Position numbers and translations under genes: made by a program
The notes under the pieces: generated by a model
Databases searched by the model: none
Told to the model about the DNA's origin: nothing
Seen by the model: the letters and a program-made list of their open reading frames with translations, nothing else
From: Nostoc sp. NMS7
GTDB lineage: Bacteria; Cyanobacteriota; Cyanobacteriia; Cyanobacteriales; Nostocaceae
Assembly (NCBI RefSeq): GCF_017115085.1
Contig: NZ_JABXKJ010000249.1
Span: 1-64,000 of the forward strand
Direction of reading: 5' to 3'
Length of the DNA stretch: 64,000 nt
Shown here: positions 34,468 through 41,930 of the stretch, one piece after another
Layout: each line of letters opens with the position of its first letter
Position numbering within the stretch: position 1 is the first letter of the stretch

Positions 34468-36945
34468 ATGAGCAAGGTAAATATATTAATTGTTGAAGAT
34501 GAATTCATCGTAGCAATGGATATACGAAATCGGCTACAAAAACTTGGATACACTGTTTTTGGGCTTGTCGACTCTGGAGAAGAAGCAATTGAGAAAGCAG
34601 CAGATGATTCTCTAGATTTAGTTTTAATGGATATTATTCTCAAGGGAAAGATGGACGGTATAGAGGCCGCCGAGGTAATTTATAATAATTTTAATATTCC
34701 AGTAATTTATCTTACTGTTGATTCCGATGAAACAACATTAGAGCGAGCAAAAGTAACTGAGGCGTTTGGCTACATTATCAAACCTTTCAAAGAAAAAGAA
34801 TTAAAGTTTAATATTGAAATTACTCTATCCAAACATCGGATGGAAACAAAATTAAAACAGAGTGAACAATGGCTGAATACCGTACTCAAAAGTATTGGTG
34901 ATGGGGTGATTACTAGCGACGCATTAGGAACGGTGACTTTTATGAACCCTGTAGCGGAGGTAATAACGGGTTGGAAATATTCAGATGCCTTTGGTAAAGA
35001 AGCAACAGAAGTATTTAATATTGCTCATGAAAAGACGCGGATAAAAATTGAAAATCTTATAAAACAAGTCCTTGAGTCTGGCGTTACTGTCCATTTACCA
35101 GAAGAAACGATACTTGTTACTAAAAACGGTGCAGAAATACCAATTGATGATAGTATTGCACCGATTAAAGATGACGATGGTAACATTACAGGTGCAGTTT
35201 TGGTCTTTCAGGATATTACCGAACGTAAGCAGATATTGGAGACACTAGGACGCCGCGAGCAAGAATTCAAAGCACTAGTTGAAAATGCACCTGATATTAT
35301 TTCCAGATTTAACACTCAATTGCGCTACGTTTACGTTAATCCAGCTATTGAAAACATTACAGGAATATCAGCCAAAACATTTATCGGCAAAACAAACGTA
35401 GAGTCAAATCTGCCGTCAGAATTTTGCCAGATATGTGATCATCACCTCCAGCAAGTTTTCCAAACTAAGCAAGAGGTGGACTTTGAATGCAGTTTAACGA
35501 TCGCTTGGGAAACAAAACATTACCATACCCGTCTTGTGCCGGAATTGGCTAGCGATGGTTTAATATATTTTGTTTTGAGTATCGCTCGCAACATTACTCC
35601 TCTAAAAGTTGCCCAGGAGCAATTAGTTTATAATGCCTTTCACGATCTACTAACCGGTCTGCCAAACCGCGCCAGATTCATGGAACGCGTAGAACGTGCG
35701 CTGATGTCGGCAAAACGACGTGTGGACTATACATTCGCTGTTCTCTTTATAGACCTAGATCGCTTTAAAGTAGTCAACGATAGTCTCGGTCATCTGATTG
35801 GTGATCAACTACTAACTGCGTTTGCTCGCATATTGGAAAGTTGCCTGCGCGGTGGAGATACAGTTGCCCGTCTAGGGGGAGATGAGTTTACAATTTTGCT
35901 TGATGATCTCAAGAACATTAATGACATAACAACCGTAGTTGAGCGGATACACCAAGCTCTGAAATCTGCGTTCAAACTCAGTGGGAATGAGGTATTTACC
36001 ACCGCCAGCATTGGTATTGTCCTAAGCAATCCTAGTTACACCCGACCGGAGGAACTCCTACGCGATGCTGACATTGCCATGTATCAGGCTAAGAGATCGG
36101 GTAAAGGATGCCATAAGATATTTGAGTCAGCCATGTACACCCAAATAACGAAGCTATTAGAGTTAGAGATGGATCTACGACGAGCAGTTGAACGCCAGGA
36201 GTTTCAGATTCACTATCAGCCAATTGTTTTGTTAGAAACTTACAAGATTATTGGCTGGGAGGCTCTGGTTCGTTGGCAGCACCCGCAACAGGGATTAGTT
36301 TTTCCAAACAATTTTATTCAACTGGCAGAAGAAACTGGGCTGATTATCCCTATTGGTTATTGGGTACTCCGCGAGGCTTGTCGTCAGATGCACGCTTGGC
36401 AAATACAATTTCCGGCTGACCCACCTTTGACAATCAGTGTAAATATTTCCACTAAACAGTTTTTACAACCTGATCTGATTGAAGGAATTAAGCAAATTCT
36501 CCAAGAGACTGGACTCGAAGCCAGGAATTTAAAACTGGAGATTACCGAAAGCGTACTTATGGCAAATACTCAATTAGCAAGTTTTATGATTTTGCAACTG
36601 CAAGAGATGAATATTCAATTACACTTAGATGATTTTGGCACAGGCTATTCATCTATGAGTTACCTGCACCGTTTTCCAAGTACTATCTTGAAGATTGATC
36701 GTTCTTTTATTACCAAGATGGGCGCTAATGGAGAAAACTTAGAGATTATTCAGGCGATCATCAGTCTAGCCGAAAGTCTAAATAAAGATGTAATAGCAGA
36801 GGGCGTAGAAACGGGGGAACAAGTAGCACAACTTAAAGCGATGAAATGCAAGTACGCACAGGGATATTATTTCTCCCAAGGCATGGATAGCAAGTCGATA
36901 GAAAGATTAATGGCACTGCAAAAGTTGAACAGCAGTCAACTTTAG
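34468..36945 (+). CDS. Response regulator-PAS-PAS-GGDEF-EAL protein
   Basis: 825 residues. Order: receiver (1-120, phospho-acceptor Asp55 in VLMDIIL), PAS (about 128-255, ending VFQDITERK), PAS (about 262-380), GGDEF (about 390-550, RLGGDEFTILL intact at about 470) and EAL (about 565-815, Glu598 in GWEALVRW, with DDFGTGYSS and EGVET). Both catalytic sites look intact, so it may make and degrade cyclic-di-GMP under control of the upstream kinase. The receiver belongs to the AmiR/PdtaR-like single-motif type. The gene overlaps the convergent Uma2 gene by 39 bases at their 3' ends. Confidence 0.9.
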   Translation: MSKVNILIVEDEFIVAMDIRNRLQKLGYTVFGLVDSGEEAIEKAADDSLDLVLMDIILKGKMDGIEAAEVIYNNFNIPVIYLTVDSDETTLERAKVTEAFGYIIKPFKEKELKFNIEITLSKHRMETKLKQSEQWLNTVLKSIGDGVITSDALGTVTFMNPVAEVITGWKYSDAFGKEATEVFNIAHEKTRIKIENLIKQVLESGVTVHLPEETILVTKNGAEIPIDDSIAPIKDDDGNITGAVLVFQDITERKQILETLGRREQEFKALVENAPDIISRFNTQLRYVYVNPAIENITGISAKTFIGKTNVESNLPSEFCQICDHHLQQVFQTKQEVDFECSLTIAWETKHYHTRLVPELASDGLIYFVLSIARNITPLKVAQEQLVYNAFHDLLTGLPNRARFMERVERALMSAKRRVDYTFAVLFIDLDRFKVVNDSLGHLIGDQLLTAFARILESCLRGGDTVARLGGDEFTILLDDLKNINDITTVVERIHQALKSAFKLSGNEVFTTASIGIVLSNPSYTRPEELLRDADIAMYQAKRSGKGCHKIFESAMYTQITKLLELEMDLRRAVERQEFQIHYQPIVLLETYKIIGWEALVRWQHPQQGLVFPNNFIQLAEETGLIIPIGYWVLREACRQMHAWQIQFPADPPLTISVNISTKQFLQPDLIEGIKQILQETGLEARNLKLEITESVLMANTQLASFMILQLQEMNIQLHLDDFGTGYSSMSYLHRFPSTILKIDRSFITKMGANGENLEIIQAIISLAESLNKDVIAEGVETGEQVAQLKAMKCKYAQGYYFSQGMDSKSIERLMALQKLNSSQL

Positions 36946-37485
36946 ATCAGCAAATACAAGCGTTGCGATCGCGCTATCCCCTACATACACCTTCTCCTCA
37001 TAAAAACCCTCTACCCATTCCAGAACTGTGACTCGCTGTTGTATCGGATCAACAATCCAATACTCAGCAATACCCCGCGCTGCATACTCAGATCGCTTAT
37101 AGCGATAATCACGACTGCTCTGATTGGGACTCACCACTTCAACCACCAATAACGGCGGTGGCATCTCTGGCATCACCGTAGATCGTTTAGCCCCCTCCAT
37201 CGCAGTCGCCAATTCCTCAGAAAACACCACCAAATCAGGAACACGCACCTGTGAGCCAGTGGTCACAATTTCCATTTTCATCGACAGCCGATAAGCAGGA
37301 ATACCCAGTTGCACAAACCAGACAAGGATAAACATGGCAATTCGTCGATTTATCTCACTCTCAGCCGTGATCAGAAGCAATTCTCCATCTTCAAACTCAT
37401 ACATTGCATCTGTACCATCGTCATAATTAAAGAACTGCTCAAGAGTCATATTTCCAGATGCAGCTTTATCTAATGTGATTGCCAT
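36907..37485 (-). CDS. Uma2-family (DUF820) putative endonuclease
   Basis: 192 residues from ATG 37485 (MAITLDKAA); the longer frame to 37515 adds ten residues of non-family sequence. Core residues of the PD-(D/E)XK-like fold are present: YEFEDGELL, VRVPDLVVFSEE, LLVVEVVSPNQSSRDYRYKRSEY with the E and K, and YWIVDP. Uma2 proteins are very abundant in cyanobacteria, function mostly unknown. It follows a short hsdM tail relic on the same strand and converges, with overlap, on the GGDEF-EAL gene. Confidence 0.85.
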   Translation of the reverse strand: MAITLDKAASGNMTLEQFFNYDDGTDAMYEFEDGELLLITAESEINRRIAMFILVWFVQLGIPAYRLSMKMEIVTTGSQVRVPDLVVFSEELATAMEGAKRSTVMPEMPPPLLVVEVVSPNQSSRDYRYKRSEYAARGIAEYWIVDPIQQRVTVLEWVEGFYEEKVYVGDSAIATLVFADLKLTAVQLLQCH

Positions 37486-37527
37486 AATCACCTTACCTTC
37501 TGGTAAAAACATCATTAGCTTGATCTA

Positions 37528-37620
37528 TTATCGCAACAGCCCCTCCAAATCTTTCATCCCATCCTGAATCTCGACTTCCAACCTTGCCAAATCAGCAAGG
37601 ATGTCTTTATTGCAATCAGT
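37528..37620 (-). pseudogene. Second HsdM C-terminal relic
   Basis: Reading the minus strand from about 37620 gives NKDILADLARLEVEIQDGMK, then DLEGLLR and a stop at 37528-37530. This is the usual tail of type I methylases of the N6 class (an ILADLxxLExEIQxGMxxLE helix). Upstream on that strand (37621 and higher) the reading is replaced by repeats, so only the last ~30 codons survive. It differs from the tail of the relic at 3391. Confidence 0.5.
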
Positions 37621-37691
37621 CCACTAGCGTTTTGCCCTCATCCCCTAACCCCGAATCCCAAGTTGGGATTCGGGGAACTAGAGAATTTGCT

Positions 37692-38124
37692 CCCCTCTCC
37701 CAAAATTGCTACGGTGTACACACAAGTCGGAAAAACTTCTCCACCAAAGATTTGCGGTGAAGCAGCGCTGCGGGAGGGTTTCCCTCCGCAGGCGACTGCT
37801 GAACCCGAAGGGTGCGTTACGCTGGCGTGACAAAGCTAAATTTTTGCAATCATGGCGATGCCTACGGCTGGCTACGCCTACGCATTTGTTAATAGTTAAA
37901 CTGTCACACTCACCGACATCCCGCCCAGAACTAAAGTTCAGGGCTAATAGCTGAAGTCCACTTAAGTGGACTAAATTGATCGTTCGTTGAGTCCACTTGG
38001 ACTTCAGCTATGAGACTCGGAATTCATTCCGAGGCGCGATAGAAACGGAGTGCGAGATTTATTAATAAAGATATGACTGCGACAAGACTTGTGTGTACAC
38101 CGTAGCCCAAAATTGGGAGAGGGG
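37692..38124. repeat. 433-bp element bounded by ~38-bp inverted repeats
   Basis: The left end (37692-37728: CCCCTCTCCCAAAATT then GCTACGGTGTACACACAAGTC) recurs inverted at 38086-38124 with few differences. The interior carries a large hairpin (TAGCTGAAGTCCACTT with AGTCCACTTGGACTTCAGCTA, about 37950-38010), a CGATGCCTACGGCTGGCTAC block, and no gene. No target duplication was confirmed. The remaining gap 38125-38357 is G/A-rich repeat sequence including CTCTACGAGACGC. Confidence 0.6.
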
Positions 38125-38357
38125 CTGGGGGTCAAAAGAGGCAGGGGAGCAGGGGGAGGGACTGAGACGGAGCTTGGACTCGCGGCTTGCGTCAAAGCGC
38201 CCTTCCAGGGCGGGGCTTCTCTACGAGACGCTCCGCGAACGTACCCATGCTCCGCTCCGCTCCGCGCAGAGGGGAAGGGTTTGCTCCCCCCGCTCCCTGC
38301 TCCCTTCCCCTCTGCCTCTTCGGTGAGGGTCAAACCTCGAAAGCTTATTGGGTGATG

Positions 38358-38858
38358 TTAGCTAGCCCCTTGTCTCCCTATCTCCTTGTCGCCTTGTCCT
38401 CTTGGGTCTTTTTCTCCTGCGGCTCGTTCGCGTGTCAAGCTATCAATAGCATCACCTAAAGCAGTAGTTAGGCTATTGCGGGTTTGGGCGTGGTTATCCT
38501 GCTCAGTTTTCAAAGCTTGCAAGAGGCGATCGCGTTCTTTGATCACGGTGATCAGTTTAGCTTGTAAGTCCTCCACAGATTTTAGTTGTTCTATTTCTTG
38601 TTGGTTTGCTGTTACTGCTGTCCCAGTAGCCATTTCGACCTTAAGACCCTGGAGTTTATGTATGTCTGCCTTCAGCGATGCGATCGCCTGTTGGGACAGT
38701 TGGGCATCTGTGCGGCGTTGTTCTGCTTCTGTATTATAAAGCTGACGCCATTTTTGGGCACTTTCCCAAGCAGCATTGCGATCGTGTTGAAGTCCCGCCA
38801 TCTGCTCTTTGAGTACCTGGATTTCTGTCAACCACTGTTGTGTTAAATCTTGATTCAT
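38358..38858 (-). CDS. Coiled-coil protein with repeat-derived C-terminus
   Basis: 166 residues, nearly all helical coiled coil (heptads from residue 5 to about 145, for example EIQVLKEQMAGLQHDRNAAW and LQAKLITVIKERDRLLQAL). No catalytic motif or membrane segment. The last ~18 residues (GEKDPRGQGDKEIGRQGAS) are encoded by a dispersed repeat (TCTCCCTATCTCCTTGTCGC on the plus strand), suggesting that the original 3' end was replaced by repeat sequence. Relatives occur in cyanobacteria without known function. Confidence 0.65.
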   Translation of the reverse strand: MNQDLTQQWLTEIQVLKEQMAGLQHDRNAAWESAQKWRQLYNTEAEQRRTDAQLSQQAIASLKADIHKLQGLKVEMATGTAVTANQQEIEQLKSVEDLQAKLITVIKERDRLLQALKTEQDNHAQTRNSLTTALGDAIDSLTRERAAGEKDPRGQGDKEIGRQGAS

Positions 38859-39070
38859 AAGTCATTAGTCATTAGTCATTAGTCAGAAACTCTACCTTTG
38901 CTTCCTGACTCCCAGCAATTTTAGGTTAGTGGAGTACTAGTGAAAGCCAAAAGCATTTACGTAATTTTTTAACTTGAGATTCAAAAGTACTTTAAGTTAT
39001 TTAAGGCATCAACCGCTACCCACTTTTATGGTTAGCGCTAGGATAGCTATGTGTTTTTTAAAGTATAAAT

Positions 39071-40693
39071 ATGGCTAAAACTTTTTACGTAAATCCAGTC
39101 ACAGGCAGCGATACCAACCTTGGTAGCCAACAAGCCCCTTTCAAAACTATTACTCAAGCCCTCAAGGTAGCTACAGATAACACTAAGATTCAACTGGCAG
39201 CTGGAAATTATAATGCTGCTAGCGGTGAAGTCTTTCCGCTAACTATTCCATCTGGGGTTATAGTGGCGGGTGATGAAGCAAACAAAGGCGATCGCATTTT
39301 GATTGAAGGAAGTGGTAACTACCTAAGCCGTACTTTTGCTGGTCAGAATGTCACATTTGTGTTGCTGGATAAAGCCGAACTCCGGGGAGTCACTGTCACA
39401 AATCTGGCTAGCCGTGGTAGTGGTGTCTGGATTGAATCAACTGCCCCTACTGTTGCTAATAGCACCTTCACCAACTGTAAACGGGAGGGAGTATTTGCTA
39501 CAGGTGAGGCTAACCCAGTTATTCTAAGTAATGTGTTTAGTCAGAATGCAGCCAATGGAATTGCGATCGCTAAAAATTCTAAAGGTCAAATTCAAGGTAA
39601 CACTTGCTTCAAAACAGGTTTTGGTGTTGCTATTAGTGATACTGCATCACCCACACTTATAGATAACAAAATTTCTGAAAACCGTTCTGGGATTATCATC
39701 TCTGGTAATGCTCGTCCCGTATTGCGTAACAATGTCAGTGAAAATAATACCGACGATGGGATCACAGTGATTGCTACTGCCCTACCAGATATCGGCAGTA
39801 CCAATAACCCAGGCGGCAATACTCTACGCAATAACGGTAAATTTGATTTGCAAAATGCTAGTTCCAACAAGCTGGTTTCCGTGGGAAATAAAATAGATGC
39901 GTCTAAAGTCACAGGAAATGTAGAGTTTGCAGATAGTTCGGTTCCAACACCCACGCCCACGCCTACGCCTACACCTACACCGATACCCACTCCCACTACG
40001 CCTACACCTACACCGATACCCACTCCCACTACGCCTACACCTACACCGATACCCACTCCCACTACGCCTACACCTACACCGATACCCACTCCCACTCCGA
40101 CACCTACGCCTACTATCGAATTAACCGATATTAGTAATCATTGGGCAGGTGGGTTTATTCGGGAATTAGTCAAATTAGAGATAGTTAATGGTTTTCCCGA
40201 TCGCACATTTAAACCAGATGCGACAATGACACGGGCACAATACGCCGCATTACTGGTAAAAGCTTTCAACCCATCGCCAAACCGCCCCGCGATCAAATTC
40301 AAAGATGTACCAGCAGACTTTTGGGCATCTAAGGTAATTCAGCAGGCATATCAAGGTTCATTTCTCTCTGGTTTTCCTGACAATAGCTTCAGTCCCAACA
40401 AAAATATCCAGCGCGTGCAAGTGATTGTCTCCCTAGTGAATGGATTGGGGTTATCTGCTGATAGTGCAACCGCCATCAAAACTTTCGATGACCAAGCAAA
40501 GATTCCCGAATATGCCAAGGATGAAGTAATCAAGGCTACTCAAAAAGAGATTATCGTCAATCACCCAAATCTCAAACAACTTAATCCTACCCGCGATGCT
40601 ACACGCGCTGAGGTAGCGGTGATGGTATACCAAGCCTTGGTAGATGCTAATCGTGTAGCAGCGATCGACTCGCCTTATATTGTGACTGCTTGA
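39071..40693 (+). CDS. Right-handed beta-helix (DUF1565) protein with C-terminal SLH domains
   Basis: 540 residues. Residues 1-285: DUF1565/parallel beta-helix (FYVNPVTGSDTNLGSQQAPF, then NxFxxN-type coils such as GIAIAKNSKGQIQGNTCF). Residues about 290-350: Pro-Thr linker of TPTPTPIPTPT units. Residues about 351-530: three S-layer-homology repeats (ISNHWAGGFIRELVKLEIVN, VPADFWASKVIQQAYQGSFL, and a weaker third). SLH domains bind cell-wall polymer or outer-membrane porins. No signal peptide is visible at this start (MAKTFYVNP), odd for an SLH protein; related cyanobacterial proteins with the same start exist in my memory, so export may be non-classical or the start is wrong. Confidence 0.85.
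   Translation: MAKTFYVNPVTGSDTNLGSQQAPFKTITQALKVATDNTKIQLAAGNYNAASGEVFPLTIPSGVIVAGDEANKGDRILIEGSGNYLSRTFAGQNVTFVLLDKAELRGVTVTNLASRGSGVWIESTAPTVANSTFTNCKREGVFATGEANPVILSNVFSQNAANGIAIAKNSKGQIQGNTCFKTGFGVAISDTASPTLIDNKISENRSGIIISGNARPVLRNNVSENNTDDGITVIATALPDIGSTNNPGGNTLRNNGKFDLQNASSNKLVSVGNKIDASKVTGNVEFADSSVPTPTPTPTPTPTPIPTPTTPTPTPIPTPTTPTPTPIPTPTTPTPTPIPTPTPTPTPTIELTDISNHWAGGFIRELVKLEIVNGFPDRTFKPDATMTRAQYAALLVKAFNPSPNRPAIKFKDVPADFWASKVIQQAYQGSFLSGFPDNSFSPNKNIQRVQVIVSLVNGLGLSADSATAIKTFDDQAKIPEYAKDEVIKATQKEIIVNHPNLKQLNPTRDATRAEVAVMVYQALVDANRVAAIDSPYIVTA
39965..40096 (+). repeat. Four tandem 33-bp repeats in the Pro-Thr linker
   Basis: ACGCCTACACCTACACCGAT plus a 13-base remainder repeats four times without change (39965, 39998, 40031, 40064), encoding 11-residue units TPTPTPIPTPT. 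Flanking partial units CCCACGCCCACGCC continue the Pro-Thr pattern. Identity between units points to recent expansion, so copy number may vary between strains. Confidence 0.85.
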
Positions 40694-40834
40694 TTGGGAA
40701 ACTAGTTGATTTTGCAAAATCGGATGATTTTTGTCGGGGCAATTCATGTAGCTTTAGCTGACCGCAGGGTATTGCCCCAACAAAAAGGGTTCTAAATTAG
40801 AGGCAAATTCATACTTACAGCAGTTTTCATGTAT

Positions 40835-41040
40835 TTGAACCACATCTGTTATAGGGGCACAGAAAAAGCTCATGCGTGTCAACTTAGAGCCAGGGCGAAT
40901 GGAATTCACGGCTACACAAACAAAGTCCACCTCCGTGGACTAATACAAAATCAAGGGTTCTTAACCCACGGAGGTGGGTTTTGTCTGTGTAGACGCGGTT
41001 TCTAACCGCCCTTTTAACCTTAAGTTGACTGTGCCCCTAC
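40835..41040. repeat. Family A repeat split by a nested family B element
   Basis: The left half of family A (TTGAACCACATCTGT then GGGGCACAG) ends at 40862 and its right half (CTGTGCCCCTA) resumes at 41029. Between them lies about 166 bp that begins near GTCAACTTA and ends near TAAGTTGAC and contains a family B double hairpin. The last bases overlap the stop codon of the Uma2 gene at 41037. No gene lies in 40694-41036. Confidence 0.7.
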
Positions 41041-41825
41041 TGAGGCAAATTATTCGGGTCAATACCCTGAGATTGTAAATAAGCAATCAGTCGTTCTTTT
41101 TGCTGGCGTTCTTGTTCGGCGCGTTGGCGTTCTTGTTCGGCGCGTTGGCGTTCTTGTTCAGCGCGTTGGCGTTCTTGTTCAATCTGTTCCCCAGCCCACG
41201 GTAATAAATTACCAGCTTGATCCCACCAGCGTAACCAATAACCAGTGTGAGCTTCTTTTGTTCCTTGCCAAGTTCCCAAAAATAAGCCCATTACATCAAT
41301 CCAATGACGGCCATTTTCGTCAGGTAGCTTTAACTCATAGCGTTTATTTTCCAGTTGATAATATTCTAATAAACCGCCATCTGGTTCAAAAATTATGTAG
41401 ATGGGAATCTGCAAAATTTGCTCGTAGAAAAACCATTTTCCTGGTGGATAAGTTCGCTTTACCGAATATTCTCCCCCCTCAGTCTCGGATAAAAATTCGA
41501 TGGCGATCGCTGGGATATTTCCTTCTAAATTGGGTGTATAACTTTTGCGATTACCCAAAACTTGATTAACCGACTGCACATAAACCCAGTCAGGTGCTTT
41601 GGCAATAAATTGCCCGTTGATTGTCGCACAAAGACCAAAGTTTGAAGCGATCAACATCTGGGGTTGGATGAATCCACTGATTTCTAGGCTTTCACGCAAA
41701 GCACCAGCCAAAAGTGGCTGACCGGTATTCTCCACTGGTTCATCCTCTAGTTGAAAATCCTTGGGCAAAGCTTCCCAAGAGATTACCAGTTTTTGGGATT
41801 TGGCTTCACTGAGTTGGGTTGCCAT
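41037..41825 (-). CDS. Uma2-family protein with 7-residue tandem-repeat coiled-coil tail
   Basis: 262 residues from ATG 41825 (MATQLSEAK); an ATG two codons earlier is equally possible. Uma2 core: TPNLEGNIPAIAIEFLSETE with the acidic residues, KRTYPPGKWFFYEQI and YIIFEPDGGLLEYY. Residues about 218-246 are AEQERQR units repeated four times, followed by QKERLIAYLQSQGIDPNNLP, which is common at the end of this subfamily. The repeat would form a charged coiled coil, perhaps for dimerisation. Function unknown. The stop lies in a family A repeat. Confidence 0.83.
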   Translation of the reverse strand: MATQLSEAKSQKLVISWEALPKDFQLEDEPVENTGQPLLAGALRESLEISGFIQPQMLIASNFGLCATINGQFIAKAPDWVYVQSVNQVLGNRKSYTPNLEGNIPAIAIEFLSETEGGEYSVKRTYPPGKWFFYEQILQIPIYIIFEPDGGLLEYYQLENKRYELKLPDENGRHWIDVMGLFLGTWQGTKEAHTGYWLRWWDQAGNLLPWAGEQIEQERQRAEQERQRAEQERQRAEQERQQKERLIAYLQSQGIDPNNLPQ

Positions 41826-41930
41826 AAACACAACATGAATTTATTTTTGATCTTATCGCTTCCAGGACGGCTATATATATAAGAATATCAAGAAAATCCA
41901 GATAAAAATTTTGTTTTATTAACAAAAACC

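Noticed and set aside
38089-38459. Several overlapping frames in a G/C-rich stretch
   Set aside because: All fall in dispersed repeats and read low-complexity peptides.
39592-40095. Minus-strand frame with GVGIGVGVGVV repeats
   Set aside because: It is the shadow of the Pro-Thr linker of the SLH protein.
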